The notes under the pieces are model-generated. The model made no database searches, was not told where the DNA came from, and saw nothing but the letters and a program-made list of their open reading frames with translations. A DNA stretch of 64,000 nucleotides from contig NC_010730.1 in assembly GCF_000020325.1 (NCBI RefSeq), positions 248,001 to 312,000 of the forward strand. Reading direction: 5' to 3'. The position numbers and the translations under genes are program-made. This document shows positions 46,955-57,442 of the stretch, one piece after another. Source of the stretch: Sulfurihydrogenibium sp. YO3AOP1. GTDB taxonomy: Bacteria > Aquificota > Aquificia > Aquificales > Hydrogenothermaceae. Numbering within the stretch: the stretch's first letter is position 1; every line of letters starts with the position of its first letter.

Positions 46955-47641
46955 TTAAGCATACATTGCTTTTGATTTTGCTAATTTTAATTTTCCTTTT
47001 CTTCTATCAGCTATTACACTTTGTTTTAAGAATACTGTTGAGTTTGGAGCACCAGGTACAGACCCTTTTACTAATATTACATTTTTTTCTGGAATTATAT
47101 CAACAACTTCAAGGCCAAGTACTGTTACTGTTTCATTACCGTAATGACCCGCCATTCTCTTTGTCTTCCAAACTCTACCTGGCTCTGTTCTACAACCGAT
47201 AGAACCTACAGCTCTGTGATATCTATGACCATGAGATTTAGGAAATCCTGCAAAGTCCCATCTTTTCATTACAGAGGTAAAACCTCTACCTTTTGATTTG
47301 CCTGTGATATCTACTAAATCACCTTTTTCAAAAACATTTTCGATCCTAATTTCTTGTCCAGGCTCTACGGTTTCTCCATCTTTTAAAGGAAATTCCTTAA
47401 TAACTTTTGCAGGTTTTATGTTAGCTTTTTTGAAAATTGCAAGTAATGGCTTTGGAATATTTTTTTCTTTTCTTTCTCCAAAGGTAAGAGCAACTGCATT
47501 ATACCCATCCTTTTCCTGGGTTCTTGTATAAGCCACATAGCAAGGTCCAGCTTGTATAACTGTTACAGGAATTGCCTTTCCATTAACAAAAACTTTCGTC
47601 ATTCCTATTTTTTTTCCAATTATGCCTTTTGGCATTGCCAT
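46955..47641 (-). CDS. rplC: 50S ribosomal protein L3
   Basis: Early-assembly protein whose loop reaches the peptidyl-transferase centre. MPKGIIGKKIGMTKVFVNG and GFTSVMKRWDFAGFPKSHGHRYHRAVGSIGCRTEPGRVWKTKRMAGHYG are diagnostic. At 228 residues it is a little longer than the E. coli protein. Confidence 0.97.
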   Translation of the reverse strand: MAMPKGIIGKKIGMTKVFVNGKAIPVTVIQAGPCYVAYTRTQEKDGYNAVALTFGERKEKNIPKPLLAIFKKANIKPAKVIKEFPLKDGETVEPGQEIRIENVFEKGDLVDITGKSKGRGFTSVMKRWDFAGFPKSHGHRYHRAVGSIGCRTEPGRVWKTKRMAGHYGNETVTVLGLEVVDIIPEKNVILVKGSVPGAPNSTVFLKQSVIADRRKGKLKLAKSKAMYA

Positions 47642-47649
47642 CTCTCCTT

Positions 47650-47958
47650 TTAACTTAGTTTGATTTCAACTTCAACACCAGCTGGAAGGCTTATGTCCAT
47701 TAAAGCCTCTATAGTTTGAGGTGTTGCATTTTCAATTTCTATAAGTCTTTTATGAATTCTCATCTCAAAATGTTCTCTGGATTGTTCAAACTTGTGTGGC
47801 GATCTGTGTACACACCAAACTCTTCTTCTTGTAGGCAAAGGGATAGGACCCTTTACGAGTCCTCCACCTCTTTTAACAGTATCAACAATTTGTTTTACAG
47901 ATTGATCTAAAACTTTATGGTCAAAAGCTTTTAACTTTATTCTGATTTTCTCCTGCAT
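47650..47958 (-). CDS. rpsJ: 30S ribosomal protein S10 (NusE)
   Basis: Head protein and transcription-antitermination partner of Nus[60 protein letters not shown] are diagnostic. 102 residues. It lies 16 nt after tuf, linking the str and S10 groups with no promoter-sized gap. Confidence 0.97.
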   Translation of the reverse strand: MQEKIRIKLKAFDHKVLDQSVKQIVDTVKRGGGLVKGPIPLPTRRRVWCVHRSPHKFEQSREHFEMRIHKRLIEIENATPQTIEALMDISLPAGVEVEIKLS

Positions 47959-47974
47959 CTTCTATTCCTCGCGA

Positions 47975-49165
47975 TTATTCAATTATTTTAGTAACAACAC
48001 CAGCACCTACTGTTCTTCCACCTTCTCTTATCGCAAATCTCATTTGCTCTTCCATAGCTACTGGTACCATTAACTCTACTGTTAACTCTACGTTATCTCC
48101 TGGCATTACCATCTCTTGCCCTTCTGGTAATTCTACTACTGTTCCTGTTATGTCTGCTGTTCTGATGTAAAACTGTGGTCTGTATCCTAAGAAGAATGGT
48201 GTATGTCTTCCACCTTCTTCTTTGCTTAATACGTATACTTGTGCTTTGAATTTCTTGTGTGGTGTGATTGTTCCCGGTTTTGCTAATACTTGTCCTCTTT
48301 CTACTTCGTCTTTTGTGATTCCTCTTAATAGTACTCCTACGTTGTCTCCTGCTATTGCTTCATCTAATTGTTTTCTGAACATCTCGATTCCTGTTACTAC
48401 TGTCTTCTTCTTCTCTTCCGATAGTCCTACTATCTCTACTTCGTCACCTACTTTTAATGTTCCTCTTTCTACTCTTCCTGTTACTACCGTTCCTCTTCCT
48501 GTTATTGTGAATACGTCTTCTACTGCCATTAGGAATGGTTTGTCTGTTTCTCTTGGAGGTGTTGGTATGTATTCATCCATTGCTTTTAATAGCTCTTCTA
48601 CTGATGCAAACCATTTTGGGTCATCGTTTAATGCTCCAAGTGCTGACCCTCTTATTACAGGCACTTCATCTCCTGGAAAGTCATATTTACTTAGTAGTTC
48701 TCTTACTTCCATTTCTACTAAGTCTATTAGTTCTGGGTCGTCTACCATGTCGCATTTGTTTAAGAATACTACGATGTATGGTACGTTAACCTGTCTTGCA
48801 AGGAGTACGTGTTCTCTTGTTTGTGGCATTGGTCCGTCTGCTGCTGATACTACAAGGATTGCTCCATCCATTTGCGCTGCACCGGTGATCATGTTCTTGA
48901 TGTAGTCTGCGTGTCCTGGGCAGTCTACGTGTGCATAGTGTCTTTTTTCTGTCTCATATTCTACGTGTGTGATATTGATTGTAATTCCTCTTTCTCTTTC
49001 TTCTGGAGCTTTGTCTATGTCTCCATATCCAACAAATTTTGCTAATCCTTTTTTGCTTTGTACGTATGTGATTGCTGCTGTTAATGTTGTTTTTCCGTGG
49101 TCAACGTGCCCTATTGTTCCTACGTTTAGGTGCTCTTTTCCTCTTACAAATTTCTCTTTTGCCAT
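47975..49165 (-). CDS. tuf: Elongation factor Tu
   Basis: GTPase that delivers aminoacyl-tRNA. G1 is [11 protein letters not shown]2 region [13 protein letters not shown]3 [22 protein letters not shown]4 NKCDMVDD, and G5 RGSALGAL. Domain III closes with the conserved [20 protein letters not shown]. At 396 residues it is complete. A long open frame lies on the opposite strand (48,222-48,905), a by-product of biased codon use. Confidence 0.98.
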   Translation of the reverse strand: MAKEKFVRGKEHLNVGTIGHVDHGKTTLTAAITYVQSKKGLAKFVGYGDIDKAPEERERGITINITHVEYETEKRHYAHVDCPGHADYIKNMITGAAQMDGAILVVSAADGPMPQTREHVLLARQVNVPYIVVFLNKCDMVDDPELIDLVEMEVRELLSKYDFPGDEVPVIRGSALGALNDDPKWFASVEELLKAMDEYIPTPPRETDKPFLMAVEDVFTITGRGTVVTGRVERGTLKVGDEVEIVGLSEEKKKTVVTGIEMFRKQLDEAIAGDNVGVLLRGITKDEVERGQVLAKPGTITPHKKFKAQVYVLSKEEGGRHTPFFLGYRPQFYIRTADITGTVVELPEGQEMVMPGDNVELTVELMVPVAMEEQMRFAIREGGRTVGAGVVTKIIE

Positions 49166-49188
49166 TTATTTTTACCTCCTAAATATTT

Positions 49189-51270
49189 TTAAGCGTTAGC
49201 TTTACTTCTTTGTCCTGCAACTTGTTCAGCAATATGTCTTGGAACTTCTTCATATCTTTCAAATGTCATTACAAACGTCGCTCTACCTTGTGTAATAGAC
49301 CTTAAATCTGTAGCATATCCAAACATTTCTGCCAATGGAACTTCAGCTTTAATAGTTACAGTATTCCCTCTTTTTTCCATTCCGAGGATTCTTCCTCTTC
49401 TTCTGTTAAGGTCACCCATTACATCACCCATGTATTCTTCAGGTGTATCTACTTCGACGTGCATGATAGGCTCAAGCAATACTGGGTCTGCTTTTTTCAT
49501 AGCATCTCTAAATGCCATAGAACCAGCTATTTTGAACGCTATTTCAGATGAGTCAACTTCGTGGAAAGAACCGTCAAAAAGTGTAGCTTTTACGTTTATA
49601 ACAGGATAGCCTGCTACGACACCTTGGTTCATTGCTTCTCTAATACCTTCATCTACAGCTGGGATAAATTCTTTTGGTATCACACCACCAACGATTTTAT
49701 CTACAAACTCATATTCTTTTTCTTGATTTGGTTCTATATCTATCCAAACGTGACCGTATTGACCTCTACCACCAGACTGTCTTATAAATTTACCTTCTGC
49801 CGTTGCTTTTTTCTTGATAGTTTCTTTGTATGCAACCTGTGGTTTACCTACGTTAACTTCAAGTTTGTGTTCTCTTTTCATTCTATCTATTATGATTTCA
49901 AGGTGTAATTCACCCATTCCGTGGATTAATGTTTGGTTTGTTTCTGGGTCTACAGAAACTTTAAATGTTGGGTCCTCTTTCATAAATTTATTTAAAACTT
50001 GAGATAACTTTTCTTGGTCTGATTTTGTTTTTGGTTCTATAGCCATCGCAATAACCGGCTCTGGAAATTCCATTTTTTCAAGAACAATAGGTGCTTTTTC
50101 ATCACAAAGCGTATCACCAGTGGTTGCATCTACACCAACAGCAGCTGCGATATCTCCAGCATAAACTTCTGAAATCTCTTCTCTTTGGTTAGCATGCATT
50201 CTTAAGATTCTACCAATTCTTTCCTTTTTACCTTTGTTTGAAACATAAACAGTTTGACCAGCTTTTACTGAACCGGAGTAAACTCTAAAGTAAGTTAGCT
50301 GTCCTGCATAAGGGTCTGCCATAACTTTAAATGCTAATGCACAGAAAGGTTCATCATCTGATGCATGTCTTGCCTCTTCTTCGCCGGTATTTGGATTAGC
50401 TCCTTTTACAGGAGGAACATCTACAGGAGAAGGTAAGAAATCTATTACTGCATCTAACATTGGTTGAATACCTTTATTTTTAAACGCCGTTCCACAAAGC
50501 ATTGGAACAAGCTTTCTTTCTATTGTTGCTTTTCTTAATGCTTTCTTTAAGTCTTCAGCCGGTATTTCTTCTCCGGCAAAGTACTTTTCCATTAAAGATT
50601 CATCTGTTTCTACGATAGCTTCAATCATTTTTTCACGCCATTCTTGTGCTAAGTCTATAAGCTCTGCTGGAATTTCTTTCTCTTCAAATTTAGCACCAAG
50701 CTCATCACCTTCCCAAATGATAGCTTTCATATTAAAAAGGTCTACAACACCTTTAAAGTTATCTTCAGCACCAATTGGTACTTGGATAGGGACAGGGTTT
50801 GTTCCAAGCTTTTTCTTCATATCTTCGTAAACGCCAAAAAAGTTTGCACCAACTCTATCCATTTTATTAACAAATGCTATTCTTGGAACTCCAAATCTAT
50901 CAGCCCATCGCCAGTTTGCCTCTGACTGTGGTTGAACGCCTTCAACCGAAGCAAAAACGAAAACGATACCATCAAGAGCTTTCATAGACCTAACAACTTC
51001 AACACCAAAGTCAACGTGCCCTGGAGTGTCAATTATGTTTAATTGGTATCCCTTCCAGTATGCAGCTGTTGTTGCTGATGTAATTGTAATACCTCTTTCT
51101 TTTTCTTGTTCCATCCAGTCCATGGTAGCAGCGCCTTCATGGACTTCACCGATTTTGTAAGTTTTTCCGGTGTAAAATAATATTCTTTCTGTTGTTGTTG
51201 TTTTTCCAGCGTCAATATGGGCAACTATTCCTATATTTCTTAATTTTTCAATTGGTACTTGCCTTGGCAT
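49189..51270 (-). CDS. fusA: Elongation factor G
   Basis: Translocase GTPase. G1 is [20 protein letters not shown]3 [17 protein letters not shown]4 [10 protein letters not shown]; domain IV has [15 protein letters not shown] and [20 protein letters not shown]; domain V has [18 protein letters not shown]. At 693 residues it is full length. It lies between rpsG and tuf in the standard str order. Confidence 0.98.
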
Positions 51271-51317
51271 TTTTTATTTTCCTCCAACATTCTGATTTAA
51301 TTTAATTCTAATTTTGA

Positions 51318-51797
51318 TTACCATTTATAGTGTGCAAAAGCTTTATTCGCTTCAGCCATTCTATGAGTATCTTCTCTTTTCTTGATTGCATTTCCTCTAT
51401 TATGGTATGCATCTAATAATTCATTTGATAATTTTTCCAACATTGTATAATTTCCTCTACCACTTCTGTTTCTTGCAGCTTCAACCAACCATCTCAGCGC
51501 CAAAGATATTTGTCTTCTTGGAGGGACTTCCATAGGAACTTGATAAGTAGCACCACCTACCCTTCTTGGTCTAACTTCTAATATTGGTTTTAAATTTTCT
51601 ATAGCCTTATGCAAAGCTTCTAATGGTTGTTCGCCGGTTTTTTCAGCTAAAATTTGCATAGCACCGTAAACTATTTTTTCTGCTTTTGACTTTTTGCCAT
51701 CTACCATGACTTTATTGATTAATTTGTGCACCAAAACATCTCTATAAATTGGGTCTGGCATTATCTCTCTTGGTTTAACTGGTCCTTTTCTTGGCAT
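51318..51797 (-). CDS. rpsG: 30S ribosomal protein S7
   Basis: Head-assembly initiator. [61 protein letters not shown] and [20 protein letters not shown] are diagnostic. At 159 residues it is typical; it ends [13 protein letters not shown]. Confidence 0.97.
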   Translation of the reverse strand: MPRKGPVKPREIMPDPIYRDVLVHKLINKVMVDGKKSKAEKIVYGAMQILAEKTGEQPLEALHKAIENLKPILEVRPRRVGGATYQVPMEVPPRRQISLALRWLVEAARNRSGRGNYTMLEKLSNELLDAYHNRGNAIKKREDTHRMAEANKAFAHYKW

Positions 51798-51821
51798 TTT
51801 TTACCTCTCCTTAAAAATTAA

Positions 51822-52229
51822 TTACTTTTTCTTTCCAGTAGTAGCAGCAGCTTGACCTGGTTTTGGTCTCTTAGCACCATACTTAGACCTTGATTGTTTT
51901 CTATCTTTAACACCAGCAGCATCGAGAGCACCACGAATAATTTTGTACCTTACCCCTGGTAAGTCCTTAACCCTTCCACCTCTAACAAGAACAATAGAGT
52001 GCTCTTGCAGGTTATGACCAATTCCTGGGATATAGCAAGTTACTTCGTAACCATTTGACAATCTCACCCTTGCAACCTTTCTCAAAGCTGAGTTTGGCTT
52101 TTTAGGTGTTGTAGTATATACACGAACACAAACGCCTCTTTTTTGAGGGTTTCCTTGCAATGCTGGAGCTTTTGATTTTTTCTCTACTTTCTCTCTACCT
52201 TTTCTAACCAATTGGTTAATAGTTGGCAC
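51822..52229 (-). CDS. rpsL: 30S ribosomal protein S12
   Basis: Decoding-centre protein. [20 protein letters not shown] and [20 protein letters not shown] carry the conserved lysines at which streptomycin resistance arises; both are wild-type here. 135 residues with a basic tail ([16 protein letters not shown]). It is first gene of the str group, with its own promoter 53 nt upstream of the start codon. Confidence 0.97.
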   Translation of the reverse strand: MPTINQLVRKGREKVEKKSKAPALQGNPQKRGVCVRVYTTTPKKPNSALRKVARVRLSNGYEVTCYIPGIGHNLQEHSIVLVRGGRVKDLPGVRYKIIRGALDAAGVKDRKQSRSKYGAKRPKPGQAAATTGKKK

Positions 52230-52282
52230 TGTAAACCTCCTAAATTAAAAACAGATTTTTTCTATTATAAACTAAAACAAAT

Positions 52283-52311
52283 ATTATAATTAAAATTTGT
52301 ATAAAAATCAA
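52283..52311 (-). promoter_or_regulatory. Promoter of the str group (rpsL)
   Basis: On the minus strand TTGATT (52311-52306), exactly 17 nt, then TATAAT (52288-52283). A second TATAAT lies nearer the gene (about 52268-52263). It sits downstream of repeat copy 11, separating rpoBC from rpsL transcriptionally. Confidence 0.8.
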
Positions 52312-52324
52312 GCAGTTAAAGAGA

Positions 52325-52527
52325 GTGTTTCAAATTTTAACTAAGTCTAAAATTTATTAATCTTTTGATCGTCATTCTGAGCGTTAGCGAAGAATCTCCG
52401 TCCTTTTACCTCTTGTTTATTTCACTTACTCACTCTCTCATGTTCTTTAAAAGAGGAGATCCTTCGGACTAAAGTCCTCAGGATGACAGACAAAAGTAAT
52501 AATACAGCATTAGCGAAGAATCTCTAT
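52325..52527. repeat. Composite dispersed repeat, copy 11, in the rpoC-rpsL gap
   Basis: The outer motif GTGTTTCAAATTTTAACTAA, then GTCTAAAATTT (52325-52354), is the inverse of those at 13,566 and 32,392. A near-consensus full element occupies 52371-52489 (GTCATTCTGAGCGTTAGCGA to TCCTCAGGATGACAG). A loose half-module (GCATTAGCGAAGAATCTCT, about 52508-52526) follows. With the rpsL promoter and rpoC terminator it explains the 415-base gap. Confidence 0.88.
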
Positions 52528-52605
52528 ATATATTTACATATTTCCTTTAACTTGAACAAAGTTTTAAAAATCCTTAATTAAAATATCTTTTAAACTATAA
52601 ACTAT

Positions 52606-52631
52606 CCGGACCCCCGATTCAAGGGATCCGG
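52606..52631 (-). terminator. Hairpin after rpoC
   Basis: In the transcript CCGGATCCC (52631-52623) pairs with GGGGTCCGG (52614-52606) with one G-U, loop TTGAATCG. A weak U-rich tail (ATAGTTTATAGTTT) follows. It begins 14 nt after the rpoC stop; likely the end of the rplKAJL-rpoBC unit. Confidence 0.65.
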
Positions 52632-52644
52632 TAGTTATACTATT

Positions 52645-55600
52645 TTACACTTCCTCTTTTTCTTCTTCTTTTAACACTACTTCAACTTCCGAATACTCTT
52701 TTATACCTGTACCGGCTGGAATAATTCCACCAATGATAACGTTTTCCTTCAATCCTTTTAATGGGTCTACTTTTCCTTCAACCGCCGCATCTGCAAGAAC
52801 TCTTGTTGTTTCTTGGAATGACGCTGCAGAAATCCAGCTTCTTGTAGTTAATGCAGCTTTTGTAATACCAACAAGAACAGGCTCAGCTTTTGGTGGTCTT
52901 CCACCTTCAGAAATTACCTTATTAATCTCTTCTTCAAGGTCAAGTTTGTCTACTATCTCGTTGAGTAAAAATCTGCTATCTCCTGGGTCTACAATTTTAA
53001 CTTTTCTAAGTATTTGTCTTATGATTACTTCAAAGTGTTTATCGTTGATTTCAACACCTTGTAATCTGTAAACAATTTGTGCTTCTTTTACTAAGAATGC
53101 CGCAAGCTCTTCTATACCCATTACTCTTAATATGTCGTGTGGGTTTGGAGTACCATCTGTTAGAGGGTCTCCAGCTTTTACAACAGAGTTATCTTTAACA
53201 ATAATGAATTTTCCTTTTGGAACTTTGTAATCTTTCTGTTGTCCAGTTTCTTTATTAAACACAACTATTCTTGAACCTTCACTTTTTAGTCTTACCATTC
53301 CATCAAATTCTGCGACGATACTTCCATCATCAACTAAGCTTTGTCCAGCTTTTACAAAGGAACCATTTTTTACAATGACAAACGTGGTATCCGGAACTTT
53401 GTAAGTCTCTGTTTTTCCTTCCTTAGGATTTATTAATGTAATTTCTTTTGCATCTTCGTAGATTTTTACAATACCGTCTATTTCTGTGATGATAGCTTTA
53501 TTTTTAGGTTCTCTTGCTTCTAACAACTCTTCAACTCTTGGTAAGCCACCAACGATGTCTCTAACTTTTGCTTTTTCTTTTGGTATTTTAGCAACTACAT
53601 CACCTTCTGATACCTTAAAGCCTTTTTTAACTTGTAAATATTTGTGGTGAATATCTGTTTTTTCTGCTTCAGAACATGCAAAACATTTATCCCAAACTTC
53701 TTCAAGATTTTCTTTTGGAATTAACAAGATTGTATTTACTGGAAGGTCATAAACATACTCGTTTCCATCTTCACCTTTAATTACCAATCTTGGAGTATGG
53801 AGTTGTGCGTCTTTTGGTCTTAAGAATGTGATTGTATAAATTGTTTTACCCGTGATGTTATCCCTTTCTTCTTTTAATGTAACATCTAAGATAACGTCTC
53901 TTAATTCTACTTCTCCACCTTTTTCTGCAATGATTGGGTCGCTAAATGGCTCCCATTCAGCTAAAATTGTACCTTCTTTTACTTCTTGACCATCTTCAAC
54001 GTATAAAACTGCTCCATATGGTGCCGGAAATCTTTCTATTGTTTTTCCTTCTTTATCAAGGATTTTAATCGAACCTTCTCTATTGATGATTAATTTTCTA
54101 CCTTTTTTATCTACGACAAATTTTACATTTTGAAGTTTTACTGTTCCATCATGGGTTGCTTTATGCTGAGTTTGGACTTCCTTAGCTGTAGCAGCACCAC
54201 CAATGTGGAACGTTCTCATTGTAAGCTGAGTACCCGGTTCACCAATAGACTGAGCAGCGATTATTCCAACCGCTTCACCTATATCAACAAGCTTTCTTTG
54301 TGCTAAGTCTCTGCCGTAGCATTTTGCACAGACACCATGAGGCATTTCACAAGTTAATACAGACCTGATTTTTACTTTTTCAATACCTGCTTTTTCAAAT
54401 TTATCAACAACTTCTTCTGTGATTTCTTCGTTTGCAGAAATTAGTAGTTCTCCAGTATATGGGTCATAAACATCTTCTGCTGTGTATCTTCCAATTATTC
54501 TGTCTTTAAATGGTACAACAATTTCACCACTTTCAATAATAGAGCTAACCGTTATACCTTTTAATGTTCCACAGTCTTCTCCTGTAATTATAACGTCCTG
54601 TGCAACGTCTGCTAATCTTCTTGTAAGGTATCCTGCAACTGCAGTTTTTAAAGCTGTGTCAGCAAGACCTTTTCTTGCACCGTACGTTGAAATAAAGTAC
54701 TCAACAACAGATAATCCTTCTCTAAAGTTTGACATGATTGGAGTTTCGATAAATTCACCTGAGTGTTTTGCCATAAGACCACGCATACCTGCAAGCTGTC
54801 TTATCTGGTCTCTACTACCTCTTGCACCAGAAGATGCCATCATATAAACCGGATTGAAATAACCCGGATATTTTTTACCGTTTTCTACTCTTTCAGATTT
54901 TTCTATCTCGTTAAACATTTCTTTTGCTACTTCGTTTGTAGCCTGAGACCATATATCAATGATTTTGTTGTGTCTCTCACCTTTTGTGATGATTCCATCT
55001 ACGTACTGCTTCCAAACTGTTTCAGCTTCTTTTATAGCTTTCTCAAGAATTTTAGCTTTTTTCTTAGGAACAACTAAGTCAGCAACAGAAATAGATACAG
55101 CTGCTTTAGTAGCAAATCTAAAACCTATTTCTTTAATTTTATCCAATGTCTGAGCAGCAATCTCATTTCCGTATTTTTCATAAATATCTGAAATCAATTT
55201 GGAAATTTTCTTCTTATCTAATACTTCATTTACAAATTTATAACCTTCCGGAAGTATTTGATTGAAGATTATTCTACCGGCTGTAGTTTCAACAATTTTG
55301 CCATTTATTCTAACTTTTATTTTAGCTAGTAAGTCTATTGTGCCTAATTCGTAAGCAGTTACAGCTTCTTCCGGAGAGCCAAATATCTTTCCTTCACCTT
55401 TAGCATTTGGTAATTCTTGAGTCATATAGTGAACGCCAAGAATAATATCCTGTGATGGCATAGTAACTGGTTTACCATGGGCTGGTGAAAGAATGTTTTG
55501 AGTAGATAACATTAATATGTAAGATTCAAGCTGAGCTTCAACGGATAGTGGTACATGAACAGCCATCTGGTCGCCATCAAAGTCTGCGTTAAATGGAGGG

Positions 55601-57384
55601 CAAACTAATGGATGAAGTTTTATAGCTTTTCCTTCTACTAATTTTGGCTCGAATGCTTGAACAGACATTCTGTGTAATGTCGGTGCCCTGTTTAAAAGAA
55701 CAGGATGTTGTTTTACAACTTCTTCAAGACATTCGTAAACTTCTGGTACCTTTTCTTCAACTAATTTTTTAGCTGATTTTATAGATGTAGCATAACCTTT
55801 TTCTTCAAGTCTTCTATATATAAATGGTTTGAATAGCTCTAAAGCCATCTGCTTAGGAAGACCGCATTCATGCATCTGTAATTCAGGACCTACAACGATT
55901 ACAGAACGTCCTGAGTAGTCTACTCTTTTGCCAAGAAGGTTTTGTCTAAATCTTCCTTCTTTACCTCTTAATGAGTCTGAAAGAGATTTTAATGGTCTGT
56001 TGTTTTGAGTGACCATTCTTCCACGTCTACCATTATCGATAAGAGCATCGACAGCCTCTTGGAGCATTCTTTTTTCGTTTCTAATGATGATTTCTGGAGC
56101 GTCTAAATCGATAAGTCTTTTTAAACGGTTATTTCGGTTAATAACTCTTCTGTAAAGGTCGTTAAGGTCTGAACTTGCAAATCTGCCACCATCTAAAGCT
56201 ATCAAAGGTCTTAAATCTGGTGGAATAACCGGTAAAACTTCAAGTATCATCCATTCAGGTTTATTTTCAGACTCTATAAAACCTTCTACAAGTCTTAATC
56301 TTCTAATGATTTTCTTCAGTCTTGCATCTGTTCCTTCTTTTAATATTACATTTCTAACAGATTCTTTGATAACTTCAAAAATTGGTATTTCTTTTACTTT
56401 TTCTCTATAAGCTTTATATAATTTTTCTAATGCCTCAACCCCTGTAAGAGCAATAACGCCTTCAGGTAGAGAATCTACATTTTCTGGATTTATGATCTGT
56501 CCAAATTTTAAATCTGAAGAAGCTGGGTCTATTACAATGTAATATCCTTGTGATATAATAACATCTATCTCTTTTTCTGTTGGCTCTATATCTCCAAATC
56601 TTAGTCCTACTTCTGAAAACTTTCTTGCAATTTCAATGATAGCTTTATTGTAAAGTCTTGGATAGTTCATTTTGTAGCTTAGATTTAAGTCGTCAAACGT
56701 TCCTGCATATCCATGAAGGTCTTTTTTAAGTCTTTTTGCAAGTATTTCTAAGTCTATTCTTGCAAGAACATCTTTAACTTTTTCAGCTCCCATTCCGTAT
56801 TCGTATTTTTCTGCATTTGAATACTCATATTCTCTTTCTCTAAATTCATCTTCAGAAACAACGTGTAATTTTACATATTTTGTAAGGCCACCTTCCATTA
56901 GAGGTAAAGATTTAGGGTCTTTTTCAAAAGCTTCCTCTTCTTCCTCTGTTGGATGTTCTATTACTAAATAAGATTCAAAATAAACAACTCTTTCAATATC
57001 TCTTGATGTTAAATCTAACAAACTACCTATTTTACTTGGTGTAGATTTTAAATACCATATGTGAACAACTGGAGATGCAAGCTCTATATGTCCAAATCTT
57101 TCTCTTCTAACATCAGAACGTGTAACTTCAACACCACATCTATCACAAATTGTTCCTTCATACTTTCTTTTTTTATATTTTCCACATAAACATTCATAGT
57201 CTTTTATAGGTCCAAATATTCTTGCATCAAAAAGTCCATCTTTTTCTGGTTTTAATGTTCTATAGTTAAGAGTTTCTGGTTTTTTTACTTCTCCATGAGA
57301 CCAGGACCTAATTATTTCAGGTGAAGCAAGAGATAATCTAATAGCATCAAATCTAACTGTTTCTTTTCTTTCTTTTGCTTCCAC
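52645..57384 (-). CDS. rpoC: RNA polymerase beta' subunit
   Basis: Catalytic subunit. The N-terminal zinc ribbon is [20 protein letters not shown]. The clamp and [20 protein letters not shown]-like [15 protein letters not shown] lid region follow, then the Mg-binding [16 protein letters not shown] near residue 600, the bridge helix region [23 protein letters not shown], and the second zinc site [13 protein letters not shown]. Near residues 1297-1411 the barrel-like unit ending KAGxxLxDG occurs twice in tandem where most bacteria have one. It starts GTG with AGGAGG upstream. 1,579 residues. A terminator-like hairpin precedes it. Confidence 0.97.
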   Translation of the reverse strand: MEAKERKETVRFDAIRLSLASPEIIRSWSHGEVKKPETLNYRTLKPEKDGLFDARIFGPIKDYECLCGKYKKRKYEGTICDRCGVEVTRSDVRRERFGHIELASPVVHIWYLKSTPSKIGSLLDLTSRDIERVVYFESYLVIEHPTEEEEEAFEKDPKSLPLMEGGLTKYVKLHVVSEDEFREREYEYSNAEKYEYGMGAEKVKDVLARIDLEILAKRLKKDLHGYAGTFDDLNLSYKMNYPRLYNKAIIEIARKFSEVGLRFGDIEPTEKEIDVIISQGYYIVIDPASSDLKFGQIINPENVDSLPEGVIALTGVEALEKLYKAYREKVKEIPIFEVIKESVRNVILKEGTDARLKKIIRRLRLVEGFIESENKPEWMILEVLPVIPPDLRPLIALDGGRFASSDLNDLYRRVINRNNRLKRLIDLDAPEIIIRNEKRMLQEAVDALIDNGRRGRMVTQNNRPLKSLSDSLRGKEGRFRQNLLGKRVDYSGRSVIVVGPELQMHECGLPKQMALELFKPFIYRRLEEKGYATSIKSAKKLVEEKVPEVYECLEEVVKQHPVLLNRAPTLHRMSVQAFEPKLVEGKAIKLHPLVCPPFNADFDGDQMAVHVPLSVEAQLESYILMLSTQNILSPAHGKPVTMPSQDIILGVHYMTQELPNAKGEGKIFGSPEEAVTAYELGTIDLLAKIKVRINGKIVETTAGRIIFNQILPEGYKFVNEVLDKKKISKLISDIYEKYGNEIAAQTLDKIKEIGFRFATKAAVSISVADLVVPKKKAKILEKAIKEAETVWKQYVDGIITKGERHNKIIDIWSQATNEVAKEMFNEIEKSERVENGKKYPGYFNPVYMMASSGARGSRDQIRQLAGMRGLMAKHSGEFIETPIMSNFREGLSVVEYFISTYGARKGLADTALKTAVAGYLTRRLADVAQDVIITGEDCGTLKGITVSSIIESGEIVVPFKDRIIGRYTAEDVYDPYTGELLISANEEITEEVVDKFEKAGIEKVKIRSVLTCEMPHGVCAKCYGRDLAQRKLVDIGEAVGIIAAQSIGEPGTQLTMRTFHIGGAATAKEVQTQHKATHDGTVKLQNVKFVVDKKGRKLIINREGSIKILDKEGKTIERFPAPYGAVLYVEDGQEVKEGTILAEWEPFSDPIIAEKGGEVELRDVILDVTLKEERDNITGKTIYTITFLRPKDAQLHTPRLVIKGEDGNEYVYDLPVNTILLIPKENLEEVWDKCFACSEAEKTDIHHKYLQVKKGFKVSEGDVVAKIPKEKAKVRDIVGGLPRVEELLEAREPKNKAIITEIDGIVKIYEDAKEITLINPKEGKTETYKVPDTTFVIVKNGSFVKAGQSLVDDGSIVAEFDGMVRLKSEGSRIVVFNKETGQQKDYKVPKGKFIIVKDNSVVKAGDPLTDGTPNPHDILRVMGIEELAAFLVKEAQIVYRLQGVEINDKHFEVIIRQILRKVKIVDPGDSRFLLNEIVDKLDLEEEINKVISEGGRPPKAEPVLVGITKAALTTRSWISAASFQETTRVLADAAVEGKVDPLKGLKENVIIGGIIPAGTGIKEYSEVEVVLKEEEKEEV

Positions 57385-57405
57385 AGCAAATTACCTCCTT
57401 ATTGT

Positions 57406-57432
57406 TTAAAAAACCTCCCAAAAAGGGAGGTT
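57406..57432 (-). terminator. Intrinsic-terminator-like hairpin between rpoB and rpoC
   Basis: In the transcript AACCTCCC (57432-57425), loop TTTTT, GGGAGGTT (57419-57412), then TTTT. This is a perfect 8-bp stem followed by a U tract, in the 58-nt gap just after the rpoB stop. Inside an operon it would set the rpoC:rpoB ratio by partial termination, unless antitermination overrides it. Confidence 0.7.
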
Positions 57433-57442
57433 AAAATCTATC

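Noticed and set aside
48222-48905. 227-codon open frame on the plus strand within tuf
   Set aside because: It lies wholly antisense to EF-Tu, is a low-complexity Ser/Thr-rich translation with no domain, and has no ribosome site; it is a codon-bias shadow of a highly expressed gene.
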